Source: Psychromonas sp. Urea-02u-13 (GTDB taxonomy: Bacteria; Pseudomonadota; Gammaproteobacteria; Enterobacterales; Psychromonadaceae). From it: a stretch of 58,352 nt of DNA. This document shows positions 9,238 to 18,280 of the stretch, piece after piece. Numbering within the stretch: position 1 is the stretch's first letter; the number at the start of each line of letters is the position of its first letter. The stretch spans positions 1 to 58,352 of the forward strand of contig NZ_PJBZ01000047.1 of the NCBI RefSeq assembly GCF_002835995.1. The letters run 5' to 3'. A program made the position numbers and the translations under genes. Under the pieces are notes generated by a model, which saw only the letters and a program-made list of their open reading frames with translations, was not told where the DNA came from and did not search any database.

Positions 9238-9770
9238 TGTCTGAATTAAATTTGCAACAACAAACAGATGAAAAATGGATGGATTACGCTTTATCACTTG
9301 CGCATAAAGCGGAGCTAGAAAATGAGATTCCAGTAGGGGCTGTTTTGATTAAAGATGATCAAATCATCGCCGAAGGCTGGAATCTTTCCATTCTAAATCA
9401 TGATGCCTGCGGACATGCTGAAATCATGGCTATTCGTAATGCGGGTCAGGCGTTAGAAAACTACCGCCTTATTGATTGCACGCTTTATGTTACGTTAGAA
9501 CCTTGCCCAATGTGTGCGGGCGCGTTAGTACATGCTCGTATTAAACGTCTTGTTTATGGTGCAGGGGATTATAAAACAGGCGCCGCTGGCAGTGTTTTCG
9601 ACTTAGTACGCAGTGATAAGCTCAATCACCAAATTGAAGTGACGTCTGGTATTTATGCTGACGAGTGTGCCATGAAAATAAGCGCGTTTTTTAAACGTCG
9701 TCGTAAAGAAAAAAAAGCACTGAAAAAAATGGCGACAGAGGCTACGACAAGGGAACAAAATGACATCTAA
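9237..9770 (+). CDS. tadA: tRNA-specific adenosine-34 deaminase
   Basis: At 177 aa this is a zinc-dependent cytidine/deoxycytidylate-deaminase-fold enzyme that converts A34 of tRNA-Arg(ACG) to inosine. The catalytic motif HAE is at 60-62 (zinc His60, catalytic Glu62), and PCPMC gives Cys90 and Cys93 as zinc ligands. A basic KRRRKEKK tail follows. The GTG start at 9237 overlaps the pilD stop (TAGTG), which indicates translational coupling. Confidence 0.95.
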   Translation: MSELNLQQQTDEKWMDYALSLAHKAELENEIPVGAVLIKDDQIIAEGWNLSILNHDACGHAEIMAIRNAGQALENYRLIDCTLYVTLEPCPMCAGALVHARIKRLVYGAGDYKTGAAGSVFDLVRSDKLNHQIEVTSGIYADECAMKISAFFKRRRKEKKALKKMATEATTREQNDI

Positions 9771-9930
9771 AATAGTAAATTTTGAAATAGAAAAAGAAAC
9801 CAAAAACAGCATTCGTTACAAAGAAGTACCGGAAGAAGGGCAACCGCCGATTGTGGGTAGCTTGTATGTGCAAAAATGGTTTGCTGGAAAGAGTAAAAAT
9901 ATTCAAGTCACTATTGAAAAGAAAGATTAA
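9760..9930 (+). CDS. Small hypothetical protein, 56 aa
   Basis: This small frame begins inside the last codons of tadA (11-bp overlap, different frame) with a GGGAA ribosome site 5 bases before the ATG. It runs as MTSKIVNFEIEKETKNS... to a lysine-rich end. The sequence is charged and strand-like, without a signal or membrane segment. Good spacing and coupling to tadA argue that it is real; I do not recognise the function. Confidence 0.65.
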   Translation: MTSKIVNFEIEKETKNSIRYKEVPEEGQPPIVGSLYVQKWFAGKSKNIQVTIEKKD

Positions 9931-9981
9931 TCTCTTTGCTTTTTTGAGGTGTTGCTGGATATTTTAAAGGGGGAGGTTGCT

Positions 9982-10257
9982 ATGAAAGTCGCTTTTACAA
10001 TGTGTACTTTATTACTGCTTATTGCTGGTTGTAGTACGAGTGATTCAACGTACAGCCCTCTCTCTGATTTTGAGCAACAGCAATTACAAACCTATCAATT
10101 AAATCACGCGTTCCTTTCTGGCTGTGTCACAGAGAAACTCGCGGATATTAACCGTGATTATTGTGATAAAGAAAATAACTTCTGTAATATCCCGCCTGAA
10201 GCGACATTTAATTTTCTGCAGTGGTTAGTAGTTTATCAAGCCTGTATTGCTAAATGA
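9982..10257 (+). CDS. Small lipoprotein, unknown function
   Basis: The 91-aa product has a lipoprotein signal: MKVAFTMCTLLLLIAGC with lipobox LIAGC, so Cys17 would be acylated. The mature part contains four more cysteines, which may form disulfides in the periplasm. I start at 9982, where a very strong GGGGGAGG ribosome site (9969-9976) precedes the ATG. No domain recognised. Confidence 0.7.
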   Translation: MKVAFTMCTLLLLIAGCSTSDSTYSPLSDFEQQQLQTYQLNHAFLSGCVTEKLADINRDYCDKENNFCNIPPEATFNFLQWLVVYQACIAK

Positions 10258-10268
10258 TAAGGGCGCTA

Positions 10269-11816
10269 TCAGCTCGGGTCACTTAGCTCTTGTCCAATCT
10301 TCAAAAAATCCTCTTTATTATCCAAAAATAGCGTCACTAAGCGTGGTTCAAAAAACGCACCTGACTCCGATTGAATATATTCTAATACGCTTTCAATACC
10401 CCACGGTTCTTTGTAAGCACGTTTAGAGCAAAGCGCATCAAAGATATCAGCTAACGCACAAATGCGCCCATAAATAGGGATATCTTCCCCTGATAGCCCA
10501 TTTGGATAACCTGTTCCGTTCCATCGTTCATGATGTGTACCTGCAATAATGGCGCCGGCATCAAGTAATTCTAACCCTGAGCCCGTAAGCATGGTTTCAC
10601 CTAACTGGGCATGTGTTTGCATAGTGACCCACTCATCTTTATCTAATTTTGCGGGTTTATTTAAGATGCGATCAGGAATACCGACTTTACCAATATCATG
10701 TAATGGCGATGCAAATAGTATCACTTCGCACTCTTCTTCATTTAAACCATATAGTTTGGCTAATAATTCACAATATCTAGCGACACGTTTAACGTGATAG
10801 CCTGTTTCATTAGAACGACTTTCAACGACTTCGGTTAAGCGATATATCACTTCGCGTTGTGAGCTTTTCATCTGTTCATTTAATTCAATGTTCTTCAGTC
10901 CGACCCCTAAATTCTCAGCAAAAACCTCTAATAAGTGTCTGTCTAATTCATTTAATGGATGATCGGTCGCGATGTAAAACATCACTGAATGAGATTCATT
11001 TTTGCAGTAGATGAGTATTTCATTTTCGGTAAAAACAGAGTGTGCTTGTTGCAATGCTTGATTCAGCAAATCTTGGAAAGGGAGTTGGTCTAAATGTGAA
11101 TATTGTTCTTCAACATTGGAAAATACACCGGTACCACAAATCGTTTGTAAAGCTTGTTTGTGATGGTCCATCTCAATAGCATGGCTATCAAGGTTCACTA
11201 ACATCGCATCGTTCACTTTTAACAAGGCAATAATTTGTTCTAATGCTGCTTTAGTAAAGGTAAAAAATCCGAGTTTATCCATGACATTACGTGTTGCCTG
11301 AACAACTTGTTCCATGCCTTGTTTGCTTTTTTCTAAAATCATAATGTGCTGATAAGCACGCAATGCGGTCAGTGTTGCGGTATATAATTTTTGGGCGGTT
11401 AACTCTGTTTTTGCCTTGTAATCATTAATGTCATAATCACGAATCACGGCTTGCTCTGGTGCTTGACCTGGCTGGCCTGTTCTTAATACGATACGTACAT
11501 TTAAATTTTTATGTTCTTCGCGAATCCATTTGGCTAGATCTAACCCTGCGTGCTCTGTTTCCATCACCACATCAAGCAAGACCATCGCAATATCATTATT
11601 GTTTAAAAAGGCATCTTTACCCTGTTGTGCAGACATCGCATTAATAAATTTTAAGGGTCTATTATCAAAAGAAAAACCCGTCAAGGCCATCTCGGTGACA
11701 CGATGAATCTCTTCTTCATCATCAACCACTAAAACATTCCAAGGCTGTTTTACTTCTTGTTCGCAGACTTCTTCCTCGGCAAAAAAATCATCACTAAATA
11801 GGTCGTTGTCACTCAT
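10269..11816 (-). CDS. Response regulator with HD-GYP phosphodiesterase domain
   Basis: The 515-aa protein has a receiver domain with acidic pair DD at 32-33 and phospho-acceptor Asp82 (LLDVVME). A middle GAF-like/DUF3369-type region spans about 170-320. The C-terminal HD-GYP domain includes SPLHDIGKVGIPD, THHERWNGTGYP (GYP intact) and ALADIFDAL. HD-GYP enzymes hydrolyse c-di-GMP, and all visible metal-binding and GYP residues are present. Its ATG overlaps the TGA of the upstream histidine kinase by 4 nt, so the two form a cotranslated two-component pair. Confidence 0.93.
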   Translation of the reverse strand: MSDNDLFSDDFFAEEEVCEQEVKQPWNVLVVDDEEEIHRVTEMALTGFSFDNRPLKFINAMSAQQGKDAFLNNNDIAMVLLDVVMETEHAGLDLAKWIREEHKNLNVRIVLRTGQPGQAPEQAVIRDYDINDYKAKTELTAQKLYTATLTALRAYQHIMILEKSKQGMEQVVQATRNVMDKLGFFTFTKAALEQIIALLKVNDAMLVNLDSHAIEMDHHKQALQTICGTGVFSNVEEQYSHLDQLPFQDLLNQALQQAHSVFTENEILIYCKNESHSVMFYIATDHPLNELDRHLLEVFAENLGVGLKNIELNEQMKSSQREVIYRLTEVVESRSNETGYHVKRVARYCELLAKLYGLNEEECEVILFASPLHDIGKVGIPDRILNKPAKLDKDEWVTMQTHAQLGETMLTGSGLELLDAGAIIAGTHHERWNGTGYPNGLSGEDIPIYGRICALADIFDALCSKRAYKEPWGIESVLEYIQSESGAFFEPRLVTLFLDNKEDFLKIGQELSDPS

Positions 11817-13432
11817 TTTGTCACCTTAATAGGTAAAGTTATGTCGAATTTTAATCCCGATGGTTTAACGTGAGAAAGTGCTACTTGACCATCTAATTTT
11901 TTAATAATGTTATAGACAATATTTAAACCCAACCCTGTGCCACCTTTGCCTCTTTTTGTGGTAAAAAAAGGTTCAAATAATTTCGCTAAGGCATCATTTT
12001 CTACACCGGTGCCGGTATCAAAGTAACAGATGTGTAAGGTTTTTTTATCAATGTGTGCTTTTATTTCAATAGTGCCTTTAAGGTTTGATTGAAAGGCGTG
12101 TAGCAGTGAATTGTTCACTAAATTGGTGATGATTTGATTTAACTTACCAGGACAACTGTAAATACATAAGGCGCTATCGATATGGTTAATAAACTGGATA
12201 GGTTTATTTTTAAATTGGTGTTGAAAACTCTTTTTAATATTGTCAATTAGCTCTTTGAGGTCAATGTCTAACGAGGTATCAATAGACTGATCAACGGCCA
12301 ATTGTTTGAAGCTTTTTACTAAATCTCCAGCACGCATCAAGTTATCTTGAATAATTTCACCACTCTCAATTGCACAGTGGAAATAATCATCTAACTGCGA
12401 TTTTTTCATGGTTTTATTAACGTAGTGTTCATTAATGCTTTGAGTCTGTACAACAAGATGGGAAGCCGCCGTAATACCAATGCCGATAGGGGTATTAACT
12501 TCATGGGCGATGCCTGCTACTAGGCTGCCTAACGAGGCGAGTTTTTCTGATTCAATTAATTCATTTTGTGTTTTTTCTAATAGTGAAATTTTATCTTTCA
12601 ATTGAGAAGATCGCTGCTCAACTAAAGACTCCAAATTATCATTAATATCTTTGAGTTTTTTTAAGTTATTAAAGCGTACGATGCTATGCCCTAACGCTTG
12701 CCCTAATTGGCCTATTATCTCTTTTAACCAAGGTTGAAGTGGGCGTTTTTTAATTAAATTATCGCACGCTATCCATCCGATGGCGGTATCACCATCCCAG
12801 ATTGCCGCCATTGCACTCCAACCTTTACCGACTACTTTATTGTAATAGAGAAGGTCAATATCATTCCATACTTGTACATTTTCTTTTGAAGCAAGTGTTA
12901 GTGCGACCCAAGGCGAATCAGAGATAGGAGAACGAAAACCTCTTTCATCTTTAACAGTGCCATCTTGGTCTGTACCCCAAGTGCCAATCATTTCATTAGT
13001 CTCAGTGTCGAGCAGGAAAATAGCGAGGCGATCCAGATAAAGGTGTTGTTGCGCTTCAATGATTGATTGTTGGTATAACTCATCAAGTGTTGCCACTTGG
13101 CTAATACGACGAGTAATCGCATGTAATTTCCCCATTGTATCGGCAAAATTTTTCCAACTCGATTCGTCTATTTTTAAGTGGTTAAATTGGTAACAATATA
13201 AGTTATCAATACAGGAGACATGTTCCACTTGCAGTGAAAAAGAAGAAAAATTAGGGTGCTGATATTGATCTGCAGGTAGGTCTCTTAAGAAATTAGATAG
13301 ATTTGTCGTGCTATGTGATAGCAAGTTAGTGAGTGCTTTACTAGCGCAACTGTATTGCTCTTCTGGTTCGAAAAGTAACATTAATTCTGGCGATTGAGTG
13401 CAGTATTCTTTAGCCCAATTTGAAATGCTCAT
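11813..13432 (-). CDS. GAF-domain sensor histidine kinase
   Basis: The 539-aa cytoplasmic kinase has no obvious membrane segment. A GAF domain covers about residues 105-255, followed by a coiled coil (about 255-300). The dimerisation/phospho-acceptor helix has the H box GIAHEVNTPIG with His310. The ATPase domain shows the N box (NLVNNSLLHA), a G1-like DTGTGV and the G2 loop GKGGTGLGLNI. It probably phosphorylates the HD-GYP regulator encoded immediately downstream with a 4-nt ATGA overlap. The signal is unknown; a soluble small ligand is plausible for a GAF sensor. Confidence 0.92.
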   Translation of the reverse strand: MSISNWAKEYCTQSPELMLLFEPEEQYSCASKALTNLLSHSTTNLSNFLRDLPADQYQHPNFSSFSLQVEHVSCIDNLYCYQFNHLKIDESSWKNFADTMGKLHAITRRISQVATLDELYQQSIIEAQQHLYLDRLAIFLLDTETNEMIGTWGTDQDGTVKDERGFRSPISDSPWVALTLASKENVQVWNDIDLLYYNKVVGKGWSAMAAIWDGDTAIGWIACDNLIKKRPLQPWLKEIIGQLGQALGHSIVRFNNLKKLKDINDNLESLVEQRSSQLKDKISLLEKTQNELIESEKLASLGSLVAGIAHEVNTPIGIGITAASHLVVQTQSINEHYVNKTMKKSQLDDYFHCAIESGEIIQDNLMRAGDLVKSFKQLAVDQSIDTSLDIDLKELIDNIKKSFQHQFKNKPIQFINHIDSALCIYSCPGKLNQIITNLVNNSLLHAFQSNLKGTIEIKAHIDKKTLHICYFDTGTGVENDALAKLFEPFFTTKRGKGGTGLGLNIVYNIIKKLDGQVALSHVKPSGLKFDITLPIKVTK

Positions 13433-13548
13433 AGATTCCCTAACTAAACAATGTTTATTAAAGCTAGTTCAAGGAGTGAATTATTTCGAGTAGATAACTC
13501 TTTTTTAAGTAATTAATGGGGGTTATATAGGATTAATATTAGGAGAGA

Positions 13549-13594
13549 AACGACAGTATTAAATGAGTAAAGATAATCATTTAATACTGTCGTT
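13549..13594 (-). terminator. Terminator-like hairpin after sstT
   Basis: A perfect 18-bp inverted repeat (13549-13566 and 13577-13594) with a 10-nt loop lies just past the sstT stop. On the minus strand it is followed by TTTCTCT, a weak U-tract. Confidence 0.75.
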
Positions 13595-13612
13595 ATTTTA
13601 CATTAAAATGTG

Positions 13613-14827
13613 TTATTTATTTTCTTCAGCACGACAAGCTGCTACGGTAAATAATACATCCGTTGAGCTGTTTAATGCTGTTTCCGCAGAATCTTGTACA
13701 ACACCAATGATGAAACCAATAGCGACAACTTGCATTGCAACTTCATTTGGCACACCAAACAGGCCACAAGCTAGTGGAATAAGTAATAGTGAACCACCTG
13801 CAACACCTGAGGCACCACAAGCTGAAACCGCTGCCACAATACTCAATAAAATAGCCGTTGCTATATCAAACTCAATGCCTAATGTATGCACTGCAGCAAG
13901 CGTTAATACTGTGATAGTAATCGATGCGCCGGCCATGTTGATAGTTGCACCCAGTGGAATTGACACAGAGTAAGTATCTTCGTGTAGGTCTAATTTCTTA
14001 CAAATTTCCATGTTAACTGGAATGTTAGCAGCAGAACTACGTGTGAAGAAAGCTGTTACACCTGACTCGCGTAAACATTTGAATACTAACGGGTAAGGAT
14101 TAGTACGTAGTTTTAAATAAACCAGTGCAGGGTTAATCACTAATGCAACAATTAACATACAGCCAATCAATACCACTAATAACTGTGAGAAGCCTAATAG
14201 CGCATCGAAGCCTGTTGCTGCTACTGTTTGTGCTACTAAACCAAAAATACCGATAGGTGCAAAACGGATAACCATATGAACAATTTTTGTTACTGCATTA
14301 GAAACATCATGCAATGTGTTTTTTGTGCTTTCGTTTGCATGTTGAAGTGCAAAACCAAGACCAATACCCCAAGCTAAAATACCGATAAAGTTACCAGTCA
14401 CAAGTGCATTAACTGGGCTGTCGACAATTTTAAATAACAAAGTATTTAAAACTTCAAGAATACCTTCTGGTGGTGTTGCTTGAATGTCAGTCGCTGTTAA
14501 TACCAATGTTGTTGGGAACAATACACTGATAATTACCGCTGTTGTTGCAGCTAATAATGTACCAATCAGGTAAAGATGAATGACTGGCTTAAGGTTGGTA
14601 TGTGTGCCTTTTTTCTGGTTTGCAATAGAAGAGGCTACTAAAACAAATACCAAAATAGGTGCAACGGCTTTTAACGCGCTAACAAAAAGACTACCAAAGA
14701 AAGACAATGAAAGTGCCGTTTCTGGTGAGATTGTAGCGAGCAAAATACCAGCAACAATACCAATGACAATCTGTACTACTAAACTACCATTTAAAAATCG
14801 TTGAAATAGAGTGGGGTTGGAGTTCAT
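13613..14827 (-). CDS. sstT: Serine/threonine:Na+ symporter
   Basis: The 404-aa inner-membrane protein belongs to the dicarboxylate/amino acid:cation symporter family. It has the serine-rich re-entrant motif ([15 protein letters not shown]) and the conserved [10 protein letters not shown] segment. Its close resemblance to SstT supports sodium-coupled serine and threonine uptake. It is monocistronic, with structured inverted repeats upstream and a long hairpin terminator downstream. Confidence 0.94.
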   Translation of the reverse strand: MNSNPTLFQRFLNGSLVVQIVIGIVAGILLATISPETALSLSFFGSLFVSALKAVAPILVFVLVASSIANQKKGTHTNLKPVIHLYLIGTLLAATTAVIISVLFPTTLVLTATDIQATPPEGILEVLNTLLFKIVDSPVNALVTGNFIGILAWGIGLGFALQHANESTKNTLHDVSNAVTKIVHMVIRFAPIGIFGLVAQTVAATGFDALLGFSQLLVVLIGCMLIVALVINPALVYLKLRTNPYPLVFKCLRESGVTAFFTRSSAANIPVNMEICKKLDLHEDTYSVSIPLGATINMAGASITITVLTLAAVHTLGIEFDIATAILLSIVAAVSACGASGVAGGSLLLIPLACGLFGVPNEVAMQVVAIGFIIGVVQDSAETALNSSTDVLFTVAACRAEENK

Positions 14828-14898
14828 ATAACTTACCTGTTGTAATGATTAAGTGCAGAGGTGATAAGTCCATTTATTACTGTGCAGTGAATTTATTA

Positions 14899-14963
14899 CC
14901 TATTCTCAATCAAGGTGCTGAATGTTGCATTTGATTGAGAATGGGTAGACACCATCATGGTGT
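14899..14963. promoter_or_regulatory. Inverted repeats upstream of sstT
   Basis: Two elements lie 70-135 bp upstream of the sstT start. The first is a 15-bp inverted repeat (14899-14913 with 14931-14945, one mismatch) around a 17-nt loop. The second is the palindrome ACACCATCATGGTGT (14949-14963). They could be operator sites or a 5'-leader hairpin; no regulator can be named. Confidence 0.55.
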
Positions 14964-15413
14964 AATGGCGTGCATTGTAGATAGATCAAAAATTATTGCA
15001 TGTGTTTACGTCATAGATTTTAACAAAATCACTTTTTATTGATCATTTACATGGGGAAGTGAATTGTACTCTAAGTGTTTTTTGGTTGTGTTTTGTTCGT
15101 AACTAACTGATATAAAATAGAATGTTGAATGCAACAACAAATGTAAAACGAGTCGCTTTATTAACGCTAAACATGATTTTTTGTTGCACTAATGTTAAAT
15201 GTTTTCCGCGGGTCTTGTTTTGCTTCCTGGTTAAGCACGCGCCGCGCTTTCTTTAAAGAAAAGTTAGACGGCTTAAACGGTTGGCTGACCTTCTAATACG
15301 TAGATTAAAAGGTCTAATGTAAATAATTGCTTAAAGGAATTATCGAGTTTCGCTAACGAGTCCAAGCAGGTATGATAATGTTCTTTATCAAATCATTATA
15401 ATGAGACAAATAA
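14964..15413. other. Long intergenic region before lgt
   Basis: No gene is visible in about 450 bp. It contains the palindrome TTTCTTTAAAGAAA (15248-15261) and an imperfect hairpin with arms GACCTT (15287-15292) and AAGGTC (15309-15314). These may be part of a promoter region, a leader or a small RNA. No strong ribosome site with an ORF was found. Confidence 0.45.
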
Positions 15414-16238
15414 ATGTCTGCTTCAAATTTTGTTTTACCTCTAATTGATCCTATTGCGATCAGCTTAGGGCCTCTCGATATTCGCTGGTACGGCTTAATG
15501 TATCTAGTGGGTTTTATTTTTGCTTTCTGGATGGCAAATCGTCAATGCGATCGCTCAAATGGTGTATGGACACGTGAGCAAGCGAGTGACTTACTCTTTT
15601 ACGGTTTTATGGGGGTTATTCTCGGCGGGCGAGCAGGTTATGTTTTCTTCTATCAATTCCCACAATTCTTAGATAACCCTTTATACCTGTTTAGAATATG
15701 GGAAGGCGGTATGTCATTCCATGGTGGTGTTATAGGGGTCGTTACTGCGATTGTTTTTTATGCGCTTAAAAATAAACGTTCTATTTTAGCGGTGGGAGAT
15801 TTTATTGTCCCATTATTACCTGTTGGTTTAGGCGCGGGTCGTATTGGTAACTTTATCAATTCTGAATTATGGGGGCGTGTCACTGATTCTCCTTTCGGTA
15901 TTATCTTTCATAATGGTGGCCCTCTTGCGCGTCATCCATCGCAACTTTATGAGTTTGCACTTGAAGGTGTGGTTCTGTTTATTATATTAATCGTATTTAT
16001 TCGTAAACCTCGTCCAGCGGGATCGGTGGCAGGGCTATTTTTATTAGGTTACGGCATCTTCCGAATTATCGTTGAATTTGCACGTGAGCCAGACGCACAC
16101 CTTGGGTTCTTAACCTTTGGATTAACCATGGGACAAATACTGTCAGTACCGATGGTTATTGCGGGTATTGCTTTGATTGCTTATGGCTACAGTCGTAAAA
16201 ACACAGAAAATTCTACGCTAAAAAGTGAGAGTAAATAA
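15414..16238 (+). CDS. lgt: Prolipoprotein diacylglyceryl transferase
   Basis: The 274-aa polytopic enzyme attaches diacylglycerol from phosphatidylglycerol to the lipobox cysteine. Motifs visible are [11 protein letters not shown], the signature [14 protein letters not shown] and HPSQLYE. It shares one base with thyA (TAATG), the classic lgt-thyA pair of gammaproteobacteria. It would process the lipoproteins encoded elsewhere in this window. Confidence 0.97.
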   Translation: MSASNFVLPLIDPIAISLGPLDIRWYGLMYLVGFIFAFWMANRQCDRSNGVWTREQASDLLFYGFMGVILGGRAGYVFFYQFPQFLDNPLYLFRIWEGGMSFHGGVIGVVTAIVFYALKNKRSILAVGDFIVPLLPVGLGAGRIGNFINSELWGRVTDSPFGIIFHNGGPLARHPSQLYEFALEGVVLFIILIVFIRKPRPAGSVAGLFLLGYGIFRIIVEFAREPDAHLGFLTFGLTMGQILSVPMVIAGIALIAYGYSRKNTENSTLKSESK

Positions 16239-17089
16239 TGAAACAGTATTTAGATTTATGTCAGCGTATTGTTGAAAAAGGTGACTGGATTGAAAATGAG
16301 CGTACCGGTAAGCGTTGCTTAACCGTGATTAACGCAGATTTGGAATATGATGTAAAAAATAATCAGTTCCCGATGATCACCACACGTAAAAGTTTTTACC
16401 GTTCTGCAATCGCAGAGTTTCTAGGTTATATCCGTGGTTACGATAATGCTGCCGATTTTCGCGCATTAGGCACTAAAACATGGGATGCCAATTCAAACCT
16501 TAACGAAGCATGGCTTAATAACCCTGCACGTAAAGGCACTGACGACATGGGGCGTGTTTACGGTATTCAAGCGCGAAGCTGGAAGAAACCCGATGGTAGT
16601 GTTATCGATCAACTTCAAAAGGTAGTTGATAACTTAACTCAGGATATTGATGATCGCGCTGAAATCGTGACGTTTTATAATCCTGGTGAGTTTGATATCG
16701 GCTGTTTGCGTCCTTGTATGCATACACATACTTTTTCGTTAGTCGGTGATACTTTGCACCTAACGAGTTATCAGCGTTCTTGTGATGTCCCTCTAGGACT
16801 TAACTTTAACCAAGTGCAAGTATTTACCTTCTTGGCATTAATGGCGCAAATAACTGGCAAAAAAGCAGGTACGGCTTACCATAAAATTGTCAACGCACAT
16901 ATTTATGAAGACCAGCTTGAACTCATGCGTGACGTGCAATTAAAACGTGAACCGTACGAGTCACCACAGCTAAAGATCAATCCAAAAATCCAATCTTTAA
17001 AAGATTTAGAAACATGGGTAACAATGGATGATTTTGAAGTTGTCGGTTATGAGCATCACGAAGCGATTAAGTACCCATTTTCGGTATAA
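16238..17089 (+). CDS. thyA: Thymidylate synthase
   Basis: The 283-aa enzyme methylates dUMP to dTMP with methylene-tetrahydrofolate. The active-site cysteine is in LRPCMHTH, followed by the nucleotide-binding [14 protein letters not shown]. It is about 19 residues longer than the E. coli protein and resembles the Vibrio-type long ThyA with RPCMH instead of PPCH. It is translationally coupled to lgt through a TAATG overlap. Confidence 0.96.
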   Translation: MKQYLDLCQRIVEKGDWIENERTGKRCLTVINADLEYDVKNNQFPMITTRKSFYRSAIAEFLGYIRGYDNAADFRALGTKTWDANSNLNEAWLNNPARKGTDDMGRVYGIQARSWKKPDGSVIDQLQKVVDNLTQDIDDRAEIVTFYNPGEFDIGCLRPCMHTHTFSLVGDTLHLTSYQRSCDVPLGLNFNQVQVFTFLALMAQITGKKAGTAYHKIVNAHIYEDQLELMRDVQLKREPYESPQLKINPKIQSLKDLETWVTMDDFEVVGYEHHEAIKYPFSV

Positions 17090-17151
17090 CCTTTAGGTTT
17101 CATATTTTTAATCGATTCAAGTTATCAACATAGATAAACCTTAAACAATAA

Positions 17152-17192
17152 AACAACCTTATCAGTCCGGTGGGGTTGTTGATTTCCCCCAC
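17152..17192 (+). terminator. Overlapping alternative hairpins after thyA
   Basis: AACAACC (17152-17158) can pair with GGTTGTT (17174-17180), or GTGGGG (17170-17175) with CCCCAC (17187-17192). The two pairings exclude each other. No long T-run follows, so this may be a terminator or a leader structure for the next gene. Confidence 0.4.
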
Positions 17193-17218
17193 AATCAGTC
17201 AATAGCGAAAATTATATT

Positions 17219-18256
17219 ATGGATAACATTTTTACTCGCCCACTTAGTCTCTGTCACCTTGTTGCACCCCTTCTGTTTACTTCAAGTTTTGTCAGTGCAA
17301 CGGAACAACCAGAGATCAATCACTGGTCTCAGTTTACCTTTGAAAATGACGTGATGGCGCTCGTTAATGCCAGTGATGATGGTTATAGCAATGGTATTTC
17401 TTATGCATGGGGACGTTCGCAATACGATAGCTTTGAGTCGCTAGATATACCACAATGGATCCGTTATATCAGTGATTGGACTTTTATCAATCAAGGGGAT
17501 AGCAAGACCTATGCGATTTCCTATGGGCTTTCTCAGTCTATGTACACACCCACTGAAATAGAAGAGCCAGCGTTGATTGAAGATGATCGTCCCTATGCCG
17601 GTACGATGTTATGGCACGCTAAAATCCGCAACTTTGCAGATAATCGAGCGAACAGCCTAGGGTTGTCGCTGGGTATTGCCGGTCCTGCTTCATTAGCAGA
17701 GCAAAGCCAGACAATTATCCATAAAGCGATTGGTGCGACAACACCAGAAGGCTGGGATAACCAGATAAATAACGAATTGGTTTTTCGTGTTTCAGGTGAG
17801 CATATTGAACGTTTTTATGATTATAAATTCACTGACACGGTTGGCTTTGATGCAAGCTCATACAGTGAAGCGGGAATAGGTAATTTACGCAGTGATGTCG
17901 GTACTGGTTTGACCTTTCGAATTGGTAACCTGTTAGATGGCAGTTACGCGTTTATTAATCCCGTTAATAGTCAATCGGCGAATGTATTAAGTAGCAAAGG
18001 GGAAGGGTTCTATTGGCAGGCTTTTGCGTCTGCTTATGCAAGTTATGTCTTTAATGATATTAGCTTGGATGGTAATACGTTTTCCGATAGCCACTCTATC
18101 GAAAAGGTTAACGAGCAAGGACTACTGAGTTTAGGGGTATTCTTGATGTACAACTCTTGGGGTGTTGCGTTCGCTACCCAACGCGGTAACGAACAGTTTG
18201 TAGGCCAAGACAGTACCAGTAAATATGGCTCTGTAACGATTAGTTACCACCATTAA
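17219..18256 (+). CDS. LpxR-like lipid A deacylase family outer-membrane protein
   Basis: The 345-aa protein has a signal peptide (through FVSATE, about 28 residues) and belongs to the DUF2219/LpxR family of 12-stranded outer-membrane enzymes that remove the 3'-acyloxyacyl chain of lipid A. The catalytic-region motif FTFENDVM lies near the mature N-terminus, followed by DDGYSNG. The HKAIGATTPEGWDNQ block carries the conserved histidine. The C-terminal strand ends in YGSVTISYHH. Family membership is good; deacylation activity is inferred. Confidence 0.85.
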   Translation: MDNIFTRPLSLCHLVAPLLFTSSFVSATEQPEINHWSQFTFENDVMALVNASDDGYSNGISYAWGRSQYDSFESLDIPQWIRYISDWTFINQGDSKTYAISYGLSQSMYTPTEIEEPALIEDDRPYAGTMLWHAKIRNFADNRANSLGLSLGIAGPASLAEQSQTIIHKAIGATTPEGWDNQINNELVFRVSGEHIERFYDYKFTDTVGFDASSYSEAGIGNLRSDVGTGLTFRIGNLLDGSYAFINPVNSQSANVLSSKGEGFYWQAFASAYASYVFNDISLDGNTFSDSHSIEKVNEQGLLSLGVFLMYNSWGVAFATQRGNEQFVGQDSTSKYGSVTISYHH

Positions 18257-18280
18257 ATAGAAGCACTGAGAATTGTTTTT

